The notes under the pieces: model-generated
What the model was told of the DNA's origin: nothing
The model's database searches: none
The model's input: only the letters and a program-made list of their open reading frames with translations
Made by a program: the position numbers and the translations under genes
Source: Gammaproteobacteria bacterium
GTDB lineage: Bacteria > Pseudomonadota > Gammaproteobacteria > Chromatiales > Chromatiaceae
NCBI GenBank assembly: GCA_020445255.1
Contig: JAGRGY010000016.1
Location: forward strand, 111,074 to 175,073
Direction: 5' to 3'
DNA length: 64,000 nucleotides
In this document: positions 37,117 through 46,819 of the stretch, piece by piece
Position numbering within the stretch: position 1 is the stretch's first letter
How the letters are laid out: every line of letters starts with the position of its first letter

Positions 37117-37610
37117 TGGACCCGGCGGTCGCATCACAGGCGCTGCAGCTGCGCGACATCCATATGCCGCCGGCACCGCCATGGTGGCCGCCGGCCCCGG
37201 CCTGGTGGGCGCTTGCCACGCTGTCGATCGTGCTGCTGTCGGTCGTCGCGCGTTACCTGTGGCGCGCGTGGCGCGATTGGCGTCGCGTGCGCGTGCTGCT
37301 GACCGCGCTCGACGAGATCGAACACGGGCTGGTCGCCGAGCCGCGGCCGCAGCGGCTCGCGACGCTGGCGGTGCTGATGAAGCGCGTCGCGCTCGCACGC
37401 CATCCGAGGTCCGAGGTCGCGGCGTTGAGCGGTGCGGCATGGCTGGCCTTTCTCGACCGCACCGGCGGCGACGGCGGTTTCGCGACCGGCCCCGGTCGCG
37501 TGCTCGCCGACGGTGTCTATCACGCGACGTTGGACGACGACCTCGACGTGCCGGCGCTGATGGAACTCGTGCGGCGTTGGGTCAGGCACAACAGCGGGTG
37601 GCGCGCATGA
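37116..37610 (+). CDS. DUF4381 membrane protein
   Basis: 164 residues. One helix near the N-terminus (WWALATLSIVLLSVVARYL) preceded by LRDIHMPPAPPWWPPAP, the DUF4381 hallmark, then a cytoplasmic helical domain with ALMKRVALARHPRSEVAALSGAAWLAFLDRTGG. Typically lies between DUF58 and BatA in gammaproteobacterial moxR operons. Overlaps the BatA gene by four bases (ATGA). Confidence 0.88.
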   Translation: MDPAVASQALQLRDIHMPPAPPWWPPAPAWWALATLSIVLLSVVARYLWRAWRDWRRVRVLLTALDEIEHGLVAEPRPQRLATLAVLMKRVALARHPRSEVAALSGAAWLAFLDRTGGDGGFATGPGRVLADGVYHATLDDDLDVPALMELVRRWVRHNSGWRA

Positions 37611-38629
37611 ACCTGCATTTCGCGTGGCCCTGGCTGTTGCTCGCGCTGCCGTTGCCGCTGCTGACGCTGCGCCTGCTGCCACGCGCCGACATCGACCCGG
37701 CCGCGGCGTTGCGGGTGCCGTTCCTGACGCTGCTGGGCGGTTCGGGACTGCTGCAGTCGTCTGCGCGTCCGGCACGCTGGCGCCGCATGTCGGCGGTCGC
37801 GGCATGGGCCCTGCTGGTCGTTGCCGCGGCCCGGCCGCAGGTGCTCGGCGAGGCTGTACAGGTGCCGGTCAGCGGACGCAGCCTGATGCTCGCGGTCGAC
37901 ATCTCCGGTTCGATGATCAACGAGGACATGCAGGTCGGAAACAGGCTGGTCACGCGCGTCGCCGCCGTCAAGGTGCTGGCCAGCGATTTCCTGCGCCGCC
38001 GGGTCGGCGACCGGGTCGGCCTGATCCTGTTCGGCCGCGAGGCCTACCTGCAGGCACCGCTGACCCTCGACCGCCAGACCGTCGCGACGCTGCTGGGCGA
38101 GGCCCAGGTCGGTCTGGCCGGCAAGGAGACCGCGATCGGCGATGCCATCGGCCTGGCCGTGAAGCGGCTGCGCGACCAGCCCGAACAAAACCGCGTGCTG
38201 ATACTGCTCACGGACGGCGCCAATACCGCGGGCGCGGTCGACCCGCTCAAGGCCGCTGATCTCGCCGCACAGGAAGGCGTGCGCGTCTACACCATCGGTG
38301 TCGGCGGCGACAGCATGCTGCTGCAGACGCCGTTCGGCACCCAGCGCCTGCCCGGTGGCGATCTCGACGAAGACACGCTGCGCGGCATCGCGTCGAAGAC
38401 GGGCGGCCGTTACTTCCGTGCGCGCGACACCGCGTCGCTCGCGCACGTCTACGAAGAACTCGATGCGATCGAACCGGCATCCGACGATGCGCTGCGTTAC
38501 CGCCCGACCGACGAGGTCTACGTGTGGCCGCTCGGCTTCGCGCTGCTGCTGACGGTGCTGGCCGCGCTGCCGTTGGGTGGCCTGCGGCGGTCGGTGTCGA
38601 CGGCAGGTGTGGAGCCCGGACATGGCTGA
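37607..38629 (+). CDS. batA: VWA-domain membrane protein BatA
   Basis: About 340 residues. Two N-terminal hydrophobic segments (FAWPWLLLALPLPLLTLRLL; MSAVAAWALLVVAAARP), a periplasmic VWA domain with the metal-binding MIDAS motif DISGSM near residue 102 and LLTDGANT, and a C-terminal helix (WPLGFALLLTVLAALPLGGL). BatA-type proteins work with MoxR in the aerotolerance complex. Start at ATG 37607, overlapping DUF4381; the longer frame reads through the preceding genes. Confidence 0.92.
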   Translation: MNLHFAWPWLLLALPLPLLTLRLLPRADIDPAAALRVPFLTLLGGSGLLQSSARPARWRRMSAVAAWALLVVAAARPQVLGEAVQVPVSGRSLMLAVDISGSMINEDMQVGNRLVTRVAAVKVLASDFLRRRVGDRVGLILFGREAYLQAPLTLDRQTVATLLGEAQVGLAGKETAIGDAIGLAVKRLRDQPEQNRVLILLTDGANTAGAVDPLKAADLAAQEGVRVYTIGVGGDSMLLQTPFGTQRLPGGDLDEDTLRGIASKTGGRYFRARDTASLAHVYEELDAIEPASDDALRYRPTDEVYVWPLGFALLLTVLAALPLGGLRRSVSTAGVEPGHG

Positions 38630-40790
38630 GCCGTTCCAGTTCCTGCACCCGCAGTGGTTGTGGGCGCTGCTGCCGCTGGCCGTCGTGCTGGGGTCGCTTT
38701 GGCAGCGACCCGATCGCCACAACCCGTGGCGGCGCGTGGTCGCGCCCAACCTGCAACCGCTGCTGCTCGGTGACGGGTCGGCGGCCGGACACCGCCGGCG
38801 CCGCCAATGGCTCACGCTGCTCGCGACCGGTTGGCTGCTGGCCGTAGTGGCGCTGGCCGACCCGGTCTGGGACCGCGCGCCGAGTCCGGTGTACCAGTCG
38901 CAGACCGCGCGCGTGATCGTGCTCGATCTGTCGCTGTCGATGCTGACGCCCGACCTTGCGCCCGACCGCTTGACCCGCGCGCGGTTCAAGGTCGAGGACA
39001 TCGTTCGTCTCGCCGGCGAGGGCCAGGTCGGCCTCGTCGTGTTCGCCGGCGACGCGTTCACGGTCACGCCGCTGACGCGCGACGCGGCCACGCTGCGGTC
39101 GCAGCTGCGCGCCCTCGAGCCCGGCATCATGCCGGTCCAGGGCAGTCGCGCCGATCTCGGCCTGCGCCAGGCCGGCGAGCTGCTGCAGCAGGCCGGACTC
39201 AAGAGCGGCGAGGTACTGCTTGTCGCCGACGGTGTCGAAGGTCAGTACGCGGCCGCGGCCGCCGCGCAGCTGCGCGGGCAGGGCTACCGTGTCGCGGTGA
39301 TGGGCGTCGGAACGCTGACCGGTGCGCCGCTGACGGCTCCAGGTGGACACGCGTTGCGCGACGGCGACGGCAGGGTGATCGTGCCGAGGCTCGAGCACGA
39401 CGCACTGCGCGAGGTCGCCGATGCCGGCGGCGGACCTTATGTCGGGATCCGTCCGGACGACAGCGACGTGCGCGCGCTGCTCCTGGCCGGCACGACCGGC
39501 AGCCGCGTAGAGCAGTCCGGCGACCCCGCGACCGCGCCGCGCTGGAACGAACGCGGGCCGTGGCTGGTGGTGCTGCTGCTGCCGCTGGCGCTGCTGGCGT
39601 TCCGCCGCGGCTGGTTGTTCAGCGTCGTGCTGCTCGCCGCAGGCATGTCGCCATCGCCGCCGGTGATGGCCGCCGCCGATGCGTCGCCGAGTGCATGGGC
39701 GAACCTGTGGAGGACGCCGGAACAGCAGGCCGCGCAGGCACTCAGCCGGGGTGACTTCGAGCGCGCGTCGGCGCTGTCCGACGACCCCTTGCGGCGGGGA
39801 GCTGCCCGCTACCGGCAGGGCGACTACGCGGCCGCGCTCACCGATTTCGGCCAGGCGCCGGGCGCCGAGGGGAGCTACAACCGGGGCAACGCGCTGGCCA
39901 AGCTCGGCCGTTACAAGGATGCGATCTCGGCTTACGACGATGCGCTCGCGGCCCGGCCCGGCATGCCGGACGCCGTGGCGAACAAGGCCGCGATCGAGGC
40001 GTTGCTCGAGCAGCAGCGACGCCAGCGTGAACAGCAGCAGGCGCAGCAGCAGCCCGACGATTCGCAGCAGCAGGACGGACAACAGGACGGCCAGGATCAA
40101 CAGCCGAAGAACGGCAGCGGCGCTGACCGGCAGGAGCAGACACAGGCGCAGCAGCAGACCGCGTCCGGGCAACAGGGTGCGCAGGATCAGCAGCAGGACG
40201 CGGGCGGTGACGGCACGCAGCCGCAGCAGGCGCAGCCGCAGGGTGGAGGCAGGGAAGGCGGCGCGGACGCGCAGGCGGACGCCGCGCGACAACCTCTCGG
40301 TGACCGCCAGGCCGCCGGCGACGACGCCGGGCAGCAGCTTGACCATGAGTCGGCCGATGCGCAACACGGCGACCCGAAAGGACAGCAAAAGGGCAAGGGA
40401 ACGCAGGCCGATGCAGGCGTGCCGGCAGGGGACCGCGACGACAAGGCCGGTGGCGCGGCGCGACAGGCGCCGGGCGCACCGAAGGACGGCGGCGACGAGC
40501 GCCATCGCAATGCCTTCGCCGACGCGGTGGACGAGCTGGCGAGGCGCGGCGAACAGCCCGACGATGCGAGCGGGCCGTCCCCGGCGGCGCCGGCGCAGCA
40601 GGTCGGCGATGCGCCGCCGGGTGCCGGCTCTGCCGACGCCGAGGCGCTCGACAGCGAGGAACGCCTTGCCGCCGAGCAGTGGCTGCGGCGCATACCCGAC
40701 GACCCGGGTGGTTTGCTGCGGCGCAAGTTCCAGTACCAATATCAGCAGCGCCGCGGCAGTGCCGACAGCGGCAGCCGCCAGGGCTGGTGA
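38622..40790 (+). CDS. batB: VWA-TPR fusion protein (BatB/BatC)
   Basis: About 722 residues. N-terminal helices, VWA domain with VLDLSLSMLTPD (MIDAS), LVVFAGDAFTVTPLT and LLVADGVEGQYA, and a central helix (WLVVLLLPLALLAFRRGWLF). Then a TPR region (SYNRGNALAKLGRYKDAISAYDDALAARPG) and a very Gln-, Asp- and Gly-rich low-complexity region (about 465-600), ending RIPDDPGGLLRRKFQYQYQQR, a conserved BatC tail. Thus BatB and BatC are fused. It overlaps batA by eight bases. Confidence 0.9.
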   Translation: MAEPFQFLHPQWLWALLPLAVVLGSLWQRPDRHNPWRRVVAPNLQPLLLGDGSAAGHRRRRQWLTLLATGWLLAVVALADPVWDRAPSPVYQSQTARVIVLDLSLSMLTPDLAPDRLTRARFKVEDIVRLAGEGQVGLVVFAGDAFTVTPLTRDAATLRSQLRALEPGIMPVQGSRADLGLRQAGELLQQAGLKSGEVLLVADGVEGQYAAAAAAQLRGQGYRVAVMGVGTLTGAPLTAPGGHALRDGDGRVIVPRLEHDALREVADAGGGPYVGIRPDDSDVRALLLAGTTGSRVEQSGDPATAPRWNERGPWLVVLLLPLALLAFRRGWLFSVVLLAAGMSPSPPVMAAADASPSAWANLWRTPEQQAAQALSRGDFERASALSDDPLRRGAARYRQGDYAAALTDFGQAPGAEGSYNRGNALAKLGRYKDAISAYDDALAARPGMPDAVANKAAIEALLEQQRRQREQQQAQQQPDDSQQQDGQQDGQDQQPKNGSGADRQEQTQAQQQTASGQQGAQDQQQDAGGDGTQPQQAQPQGGGREGGADAQADAARQPLGDRQAAGDDAGQQLDHESADAQHGDPKGQQKGKGTQADAGVPAGDRDDKAGGAARQAPGAPKDGGDERHRNAFADAVDELARRGEQPDDASGPSPAAPAQQVGDAPPGAGSADAEALDSEERLAAEQWLRRIPDDPGGLLRRKFQYQYQQRRGSADSGSRQGW

Positions 40791-40851
40791 CGGGGTGTGG
40801 GTGAACGGGGACCGGTGTCGACGGCTCGATGACCACGGGAGGAGATTCGCA

Positions 40852-42780
40852 ATGACGGTACACCGAACACGCGTCACGGCTTGCACAGTCATGCTGCTGG
40901 CCGGCACGCTCGCCTGCGTATCCGCCGCGGACGCCGCGATAAGCGCGCACATCAGCCAGAACCCGGTGTACGCCGGCGACACCTTCACGCTGACGCTGTC
41001 CGCCGACGGTGGCAGCGGCGGTCAACCGGATCTGACGCCGCTGCGCAACGATTTTGATATCGTCGGCACCGGCACGAGTTCGCAGATGAGCATGATCAAC
41101 GGCCGCACCTCGTCGATGACGCAGTGGCGCATCGAGCTCCACGCGCGTCACAGCGGCGACCTGAAGATCCCCACGCTGCAGGTCGGTGGCGAACACAGCC
41201 AGCCGATCGACGTCAAGGTCACGGATTCCCCGCCGGCCAACGACGCCAAGGCGGCGGCCGCGGGCCAGCACGTGATCGTCGATGCCGGCGTCGATCCGGG
41301 CGTCGACGCGCCGTACGTGCAGCAGCAGATCCCGTACCGCGTGCGCCTGTACATGGACGACGCGGTGCGAGACGGCGCGCTGACCGAGCCGCAGATGGAC
41401 GATACCGTGATCGAGCCGATCGGCGACGAGGCGCGCTACACCGAAACGCGCAACGGGCGGCCGTATCGCGTGATCGAACGACGCTACGCGATCTTCGCGC
41501 AGAAGAGTGGCGAGCTCGAGATCCCGCCGGTGCGATTCGAGGGAACGGTCGCCGACGGCGGTAACGCGCGCGGCAGGCGGTCGCACGCCGACGGGCTCAT
41601 GCAGCGCTTCATGCAGGGCAGCCCGTTCGCCAACGACCCCTTCTTCAGCGGCGGCCTGTTCGGCGATCCAGGCCGGCCGGTGCGCAGCTTCGGCCCGGCG
41701 GTCAAGGTGAACGTGCGGCCGCGCGCGGGTGCGCAGTCCACGTGGCTGCCCGCGACCGCGGTTCGGGTCCACGACAGCTGGACCACCGCCCCGCCGTCGC
41801 TGGAGGTCGGCGAACCGGTGACGCGCACCATCACGATCGAGGCCGACGGCCTGACCGGCGCGCAGATACCGGTGATCGACACGCCGGCGCCGGGCGGGTT
41901 GCGGCAATACCGCGAGCCGGCCGAGAACGCGACCCACAATGACGGCAAACGCCTGGTCGGCGTCAGCCGGCAGACGGTGACCTACATCCCGGACGCGGCC
42001 GGAACCGTTACGCTGCCGGCCATGCGCGTCGATTGGTGGGACACCACCCGGGATGTGGCCGCGACGGCGACATTGCCGGCATGGGACCTGAAGATCGCGC
42101 CGGGCAGCGGCGCGGCGGCGGTGCCATCGCCGGCCGCATCGGAGGCTGCCACCGCGCGCACCGCAGAAGACGCACCGGCTGCATCGTCGGCGCAGGCCAC
42201 ACACGGTTCGGCGTTGCAGGCATCGAGGGGCGATGCCGTGCCAATGTGGCGTGCATTGCTGAAAGACGATCGCACACTGAGCGCGGCGGCACTGGTGCTG
42301 CTGTTCGCAGTGGGCCTCGCGGTCTGGTGGTGGGTGCTCCGGCGTTCGAAAACGCCGTTCGCGCCGGAACAAGCGGCGACGACGTCACGCGTGCCGGCCC
42401 GGCCAGCGACGCAGGTGACGGCAAACGCGGCGCCTCGGGTATTGCGTCCCGCGGCGACCGACGTCGAGGCACCGCTGCGTATGCTCGAAACGGCGTGTCG
42501 CGATCGTGATGCGCAGGCGGCGGCGCGGGCGTTGCTGGCCCTGGCTGCGGCGCACTGGCCGCAGCAGGCGCCGCACAATCTCGGCGATCTCGCCGATCGG
42601 CTCGGGCCGGGCGGCGACGCAGTGCGGTCGCTGGACCGCCATCTGTACGCTGCGGGCGATGCGCCGTGGCCGGCAGACGAGCTGTGGCAGGCGATGCGTA
42701 GTGGTCTGTCGGACGCCGGGACGGGAGCGCCCGCGTCCGACGCCGAAACCTTGCCGCCCCTGTACCCGCGTCATGCCTGA
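40852..42780 (+). CDS. batD: BatD, oxygen-tolerance-type protein
   Basis: About 642 residues. Signal peptide (VTACTVMLLAGTLACVSAADA), then repeated beta-sandwich segments beginning ISAHISQNPVYAGDTFTLTL and containing VQQQIPYRVRLYMDD, RRYAIFAQKSGELEIPPVRFEG and TYIPDAAGTVTLPAMRVDWWD; one C-terminal helix (LVLLFAVGLAVWWWVL) and a helical cytoplasmic tail. This is the BatD layout. GGGAGGAG precedes ATG. The larger open frame upstream is a shadow of the batB gene. Confidence 0.92.
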   Translation: MTVHRTRVTACTVMLLAGTLACVSAADAAISAHISQNPVYAGDTFTLTLSADGGSGGQPDLTPLRNDFDIVGTGTSSQMSMINGRTSSMTQWRIELHARHSGDLKIPTLQVGGEHSQPIDVKVTDSPPANDAKAAAAGQHVIVDAGVDPGVDAPYVQQQIPYRVRLYMDDAVRDGALTEPQMDDTVIEPIGDEARYTETRNGRPYRVIERRYAIFAQKSGELEIPPVRFEGTVADGGNARGRRSHADGLMQRFMQGSPFANDPFFSGGLFGDPGRPVRSFGPAVKVNVRPRAGAQSTWLPATAVRVHDSWTTAPPSLEVGEPVTRTITIEADGLTGAQIPVIDTPAPGGLRQYREPAENATHNDGKRLVGVSRQTVTYIPDAAGTVTLPAMRVDWWDTTRDVAATATLPAWDLKIAPGSGAAAVPSPAASEAATARTAEDAPAASSAQATHGSALQASRGDAVPMWRALLKDDRTLSAAALVLLFAVGLAVWWWVLRRSKTPFAPEQAATTSRVPARPATQVTANAAPRVLRPAATDVEAPLRMLETACRDRDAQAAARALLALAAAHWPQQAPHNLGDLADRLGPGGDAVRSLDRHLYAAGDAPWPADELWQAMRSGLSDAGTGAPASDAETLPPLYPRHA

Positions 42781-42830
42781 GATTTGCGCGGACACGCGCC
42801 GACTGGCCGTCGGCTGGGGATGATGCAGCG

Positions 42831-43526
42831 ATGCGCATCCTGATCGTCGAGGACGACGCCAACACCGCGGACTTCATCGTCAAGGGCCTGCGCCAGGCCG
42901 GTTACACGCCGGATCTCGCCACCAATGGCAAGGACGGCCTGTTTCTCGCACTGGAACAGCCGTTCGACGCCGTCGTGCTCGATCGCATGCTGCCCGGCCT
43001 GGACGGCCTCACGCTGCTGCGCACGCTGCGCGGCGCCGGCAACAACACGCCGGTGCTGCTGTTGAGTGCGCTCGGCGAGGTCGACGACCGTGTCGAGGGT
43101 CTGCGCGCCGGCGGCGACGACTACCTGGTCAAGCCTTTTGCGCTGGCCGAGCTGCAGGCCCGGCTCGAGGCGCTGCTGCGGCGCGGCGACGTGAAGGCGT
43201 CCGACACCGTGCTGCGCGTCGGCGACCTCGAACTCGATCGGCTGACGCGCAACGCGCGCCGCGGTGGCCGCGAGATCGAGCTGCAGCCGCGCGAGTACCA
43301 GCTGCTCGAGTACCTGATGCTGCACGCCGGCCAGGTCGTGACCCGGACCATGCTGCTCGAAGGCGTGTGGGAATATCACTTCGACCCGCAGACCAACGTC
43401 ATCGACGTCCATATCAGCCGCCTGCGCGCGAAGATCGACAAGGGCGAGGAGCGTGCGCTGCTGCACACGGTGCGCGGCGCGGGTTATTGTCTGCGCGACG
43501 CCGGTGGCGCGGTCGAGTCGGGGTGA
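42831..43526 (+). CDS. OmpR/PhoB-family response regulator
   Basis: 231 residues. Receiver with acidic pair ED/D at 7-9, phospho-acceptor Asp51 (VVLDRMLPGLDG), Lys in VKPFA, and a winged-helix DNA-binding domain (LQPREYQLLEYLMLHAGQVVTRTMLLEGVWEYHFDPQTNVIDVHISRLRAKID). It overlaps its kinase gene by four bases. Fifty bases after batD, so it might be in the same transcript. Confidence 0.95.
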   Translation: MRILIVEDDANTADFIVKGLRQAGYTPDLATNGKDGLFLALEQPFDAVVLDRMLPGLDGLTLLRTLRGAGNNTPVLLLSALGEVDDRVEGLRAGGDDYLVKPFALAELQARLEALLRRGDVKASDTVLRVGDLELDRLTRNARRGGREIELQPREYQLLEYLMLHAGQVVTRTMLLEGVWEYHFDPQTNVIDVHISRLRAKIDKGEERALLHTVRGAGYCLRDAGGAVESG

Positions 43527-44953
43527 ACGTGCGCCTGCCGCGCAGCTTCACGTTCCGGCTCGCGCTGACCTACATGTCGTTGTTCGGCGTATCGGTGCTG
43601 CTGCTGATGCTGTTCATCTACTGGTCAACGGCGAGCTACATGGCGCGCCAGTCGGATGCGCTGATCGAGGCCGAGATCGGCGGACTCGCCGAGCGCTACG
43701 ATCTGCTCGGTCTCGACGGCCTGATCGCGCTGATCAAGGAAAGACTGTCGCGCCAGCCAACCGGACTGTCGATCTACCTGCTGACGACCGACGACTACAC
43801 GCGCCTGGCCGGCAACCTCGACCGCTGGCCGGTTACGCCGCAGGACGGGCAGGGCTGGATCGACTTTCGCCTGGTCAGCTACGAAGGCGGCGAGGAGCTG
43901 GTCCACCAGGGGCGTGCACGGCGCTTTGCGCTGACCGGTGGATTCCATCTGTTCGTCGGTCGCGATATCTCGCCACTGGTCGGGGCCAAGGAGCGCATCG
44001 CCGTCACACTGGCCTGGGGGCTTGCATTGACACTGGTGCTCGGGGGGCTCGGCGGCTGGTGGATGAGCCGGCGCATGGCGCAGCGCATCGAGACCATCAA
44101 CAGTACCAGCCGCGAGATCATGAGCGGTGACCTGTCGCGGCGCATGCCGTTGCAGGGCACCAACGACGAACTCGATCGTCTGGCCGAAAGCCTGAACCGG
44201 ATGCTCGACCGCATCCAGGCATTGATGGAGGACGTGCGGCGGGTGTCGGACAACATTGCGCACGACCTGCGCACACCCCTCGGCCGTCTGCACAACCAGC
44301 TCGACAGCCTGCGTGGCGATGTGCTTGCCGCGGGCGTGGATCCGGCCGCCGTCGATCAGGCCCTGGCCGAGAGCGAAGGCCTGCTGGCGACCTTCAATGC
44401 CCTGTTGCGAATCGCGCGGATCGAGGCGCGTTCGCAGACCGAAGGCTTCGTGGCGGTCGATCTCGCCGCGCTGATTCGTGATGTTGTCGAATTCTACGAG
44501 CCACTCGCCGAGGCGCGCGAACAGCATCTCGTCGTGTCTATAGCGGACGACGTGCAATTGCTTGGGGATCGCGACCTGCTGTTCCAGGCGCTGGCGAACC
44601 TGCTCGACAACGCGATCAAGTACACGCCCGAACGTGGCCGCATCGCCGTGGAACTGCGCAACGGTACCGACGGTCCGGCCGAGATCGTGGTCGCCGACAG
44701 CGGGCCCGGGGTGCCGGCAGCTGCGCGCGAACAGGTTTTCCGGCGTTTCTTCCGGCTCGAGACCAGCCGCTCGACGCCGGGCAGCGGACTCGGCCTGAGT
44801 CTGGTCGATGCCGTCGCACGTCTGCACGGCATGCAGATCTGTATCGACGACAACGCCCCGGGGGCACGCATGGCGCTACGGTTCGGTGCAATGGGGACCG
44901 CCGGCGCCGGCGTTGCCACGGCCACTGATGCGGTACCTGTCACACACACCTGA
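43523..44953 (+). CDS. Sensor histidine kinase with HAMP domain
   Basis: About 476 residues. TM1 (YMSLFGVSVLLLMLFIYW), a periplasmic domain of about 115 residues, TM2 (ITVTLAWGLALTLVLGGLGGWWM region), HAMP, then HisKA with His247 in DNIAHDLRTPLGRL and HATPase with LLDNAIKYTPERG, DSGPGVP and GSGLGLSLV. It resembles kinases paired with OmpR-type regulators; the signal is unknown. GTG at 43523 in a GTGA overlap with the regulator; GTG 43529 is the alternative. Confidence 0.93.
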   Translation: MNVRLPRSFTFRLALTYMSLFGVSVLLLMLFIYWSTASYMARQSDALIEAEIGGLAERYDLLGLDGLIALIKERLSRQPTGLSIYLLTTDDYTRLAGNLDRWPVTPQDGQGWIDFRLVSYEGGEELVHQGRARRFALTGGFHLFVGRDISPLVGAKERIAVTLAWGLALTLVLGGLGGWWMSRRMAQRIETINSTSREIMSGDLSRRMPLQGTNDELDRLAESLNRMLDRIQALMEDVRRVSDNIAHDLRTPLGRLHNQLDSLRGDVLAAGVDPAAVDQALAESEGLLATFNALLRIARIEARSQTEGFVAVDLAALIRDVVEFYEPLAEAREQHLVVSIADDVQLLGDRDLLFQALANLLDNAIKYTPERGRIAVELRNGTDGPAEIVVADSGPGVPAAAREQVFRRFFRLETSRSTPGSGLGLSLVDAVARLHGMQICIDDNAPGARMALRFGAMGTAGAGVATATDAVPVTHT

Positions 44954-44969
44954 TCGCGGGAGCGAACCC

Positions 44970-45974
44970 ATGCAGATTGGAATGGTTGGTCTCGGACGGA
45001 TGGGCGCGAACATGGTGCGGCGGCTGATGCGTGCAGGACACGCGGCGGTGGTGTTCGACGTGCGTGCGGAGGCGGTTGCGGAACTGGTCGCCGAGGGCGC
45101 AGTCGGCGCCTCCAGTCTGGAAGACCTGGTCACGCGGCTTGGTGAAAACCGCATCGTCTGGATCATGCTGCCCGCGGCGCTGGTCGATGGGCAGGTGGAA
45201 CGCCTGGCGGCGCTGCTGTCAGCCGGCGACGTCATCATCGATGGTGGCAATTCCTATTATCGTGATGACATGCACCGTTCCGACCGCCTGAGCGTGCTTG
45301 GAATTGACTACATCGATGTCGGCGTAAGTGGTGGGGTATGGGGACTGCAGCGCGGTTACTGCCAGATGATCGGCGGTCCCACCAACGCGGTGCAGCGGGT
45401 CGAAGCAGCGTTCGCGGCGCTCGCGCCGGGCGTCGTCGCAGCTGAACCGACACCGGGTCGCAGCCCGGGCGGCAGCGCTGCAGCAGGCTACCTGCACTGC
45501 GGACCGGCCGGGGCGGGACACTTCGTCAAGATGGTCCACAATGGCATCGAGTACGGCCTCATGGCAGCGTATGCCGAGGGCTTCAACATCCTGCGACATG
45601 CCAACATCGGTAGCGGCGCGCGCGCGAACGACGCCGAGACTGCGCCCTTGCGTGAACCCGGGGCCTATCGCTACGACCTGCCTCTCGCAGACATCGCCGA
45701 GGTTTGGCGGCGCGGCAGCGTCATAGGCTCCTGGCTGCTCGATCTGCTGGCGCGCGCCATGGCCGATGATCCCACCCTCGCTGCGTTCGCAGGCCGAGTC
45801 ACGGACTCGGGCGAGGGGCGTTGGACCGCGCTCGCAGCGATTGAACAGGGGGTGCCGGCGCCCGTGCTGACCACGGCGCTGTATGAGCGCTTTGCGTCGC
45901 GGGAACTCGACGACTTCGCCAATCAGGTTCTCTCGGCGTTGCGGTCGGCGTTCGGCGGGCATCACGAGAAGTGA
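44970..45974 (+). CDS. gnd: 6-phosphogluconate dehydrogenase, decarboxylating (short NAD-type)
   Basis: About 334 residues, the short form rather than the 470-residue E. coli type. Rossmann motif GLGRMGANMVRRLM, then DGGNSYYRDD, SGGVWGLQRGYCQMIGG and the catalytic HFVKMVHNGIEYGLMAAYAEGFNIL. It oxidises 6-phosphogluconate to ribulose 5-phosphate. Short enzymes of this type often use NAD; cofactor is not provable here. It begins 16 bp after the kinase stop with GGGAGCGA ahead. zwf is 10 kb away on the other strand. Confidence 0.93.
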   Translation: MQIGMVGLGRMGANMVRRLMRAGHAAVVFDVRAEAVAELVAEGAVGASSLEDLVTRLGENRIVWIMLPAALVDGQVERLAALLSAGDVIIDGGNSYYRDDMHRSDRLSVLGIDYIDVGVSGGVWGLQRGYCQMIGGPTNAVQRVEAAFAALAPGVVAAEPTPGRSPGGSAAAGYLHCGPAGAGHFVKMVHNGIEYGLMAAYAEGFNILRHANIGSGARANDAETAPLREPGAYRYDLPLADIAEVWRRGSVIGSWLLDLLARAMADDPTLAAFAGRVTDSGEGRWTALAAIEQGVPAPVLTTALYERFASRELDDFANQVLSALRSAFGGHHEK

Positions 45975-45997
45975 AGGGTGCGCGGCGGCGCTCGCCG

Positions 45998-46018
45998 TAT
46001 TAAACGATATTTAATACT
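45998..46018. promoter_or_regulatory. 21-bp AT-rich palindrome upstream of yfdX
   Basis: Perfect inverted repeat GTATTAAA/TTTAATAC separated by CGATA, unusual in this GC-rich sequence. It lies about 100 bp upstream of yfdX and 24 bp after gnd. It looks like an operator for a dimeric regulator; a role as an AT terminator is less likely. Confidence 0.5.
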
Positions 46019-46120
46019 GGGTCCACCGTCCCGTTAGGCAGGCTGCCCCATGCTTACTCCATACCGATGACCACCAGGGGTTGGTGGCGATCGGCACCAA
46101 CGAAAGACAAGGAGTAAGCG

Positions 46121-46819
46121 ATGAACAGGAAAAACCTTCTGGCAGCGGCAGTGGTCGCTGCAATCTCGGTAGGGGCAATCGTACAGGGTGTTCCCTCTGC
46201 GGTGGCCGGCGACAGCGCCGACAAGGCTGTCACCGAAACAGCGGCACAGCAGCAGTCAGACGAGGATCTGATCAAGGTGTCGGACGACGCGTTGACCTTC
46301 ATGCGCAACGTGCGCGGCGCCCGTCTCGCGATCTTCAACGGCACACCGGACGTGGCGCAGACCTATGTCGACGCGGCCGAATCGCGCGTCGCCGCGACGA
46401 TCAAGGACGCCGACAAGTACACGCTCGACATCAAGCCGTCCGACAAGCAGCCGGACCAGCAGTCCAACAAGGACGCCGAGGAATACGTGCCATTCAATGC
46501 GAACCTCGCGGTGGCCGAGACGCTCGAGCCCAGCGCCGAGACCGTCAAACACATCACGCGCGCCAATGAGCATCTGCGCAAGGGTGAGACCAAGAAGGCG
46601 GTCGAGGCACTGAAGGTGGGCAATATCGACGTTACCGTCGCCAGTGAATTCGTCCCACTCAAGCTGGCGAAGGCGCATATCGACGATGCCGCGAAGCTGA
46701 TGAACGAGGGTAAGTACTACGAGGCCAACCTGGCGCTGAAGGCGGTCGAGGACGCGGTCGTCATCCAGACATTCGGCGTCGACGCGGTACCGAAGCCCAA
46801 AGCCGGCTCCAATTCGTGA
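46121..46819 (+). CDS. yfdX: YfdX family periplasmic protein
   Basis: 232 residues. Signal peptide (NLLAAAVVAAISVGAIVQGVPSAVA). The mature part matches YfdX: DDALTFMRNVRGARLAIFNG, EYVPFNANLAVAETLEPSAETVKHITRANEHLRKGETKKAVEALKVGNIDV, and DDAAKLMNEGKYYEANLALKAVEDAVVI. YfdX is a periplasmic helical protein linked to acid resistance in E. coli; its molecular function is uncertain. AAGGAGTAAG precedes the start. It is probably transcribed alone from the region with the palindrome. Confidence 0.93.
   Translation: MNRKNLLAAAVVAAISVGAIVQGVPSAVAGDSADKAVTETAAQQQSDEDLIKVSDDALTFMRNVRGARLAIFNGTPDVAQTYVDAAESRVAATIKDADKYTLDIKPSDKQPDQQSNKDAEEYVPFNANLAVAETLEPSAETVKHITRANEHLRKGETKKAVEALKVGNIDVTVASEFVPLKLAKAHIDDAAKLMNEGKYYEANLALKAVEDAVVIQTFGVDAVPKPKAGSNS

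Noticed and set aside
39679..40851. N-terminal extension of the batD frame
   Set aside because: Arg/Ser-rich out-of-frame reading of batB; the signal peptide and GGGAGGAG define the start at 40852.
38247..40988. Very long minus-strand open frame (913 residues) opposite batA/batB
   Set aside because: Composition is typical of the antisense of high-GC genes, no domain is recognisable, and the plus strand carries clear VWA and TPR domains.
39838..42372. Long minus-strand frame (844 residues) opposite batB/batD
   Set aside because: Antisense of well-supported genes; Arg/His-rich without any family motif.
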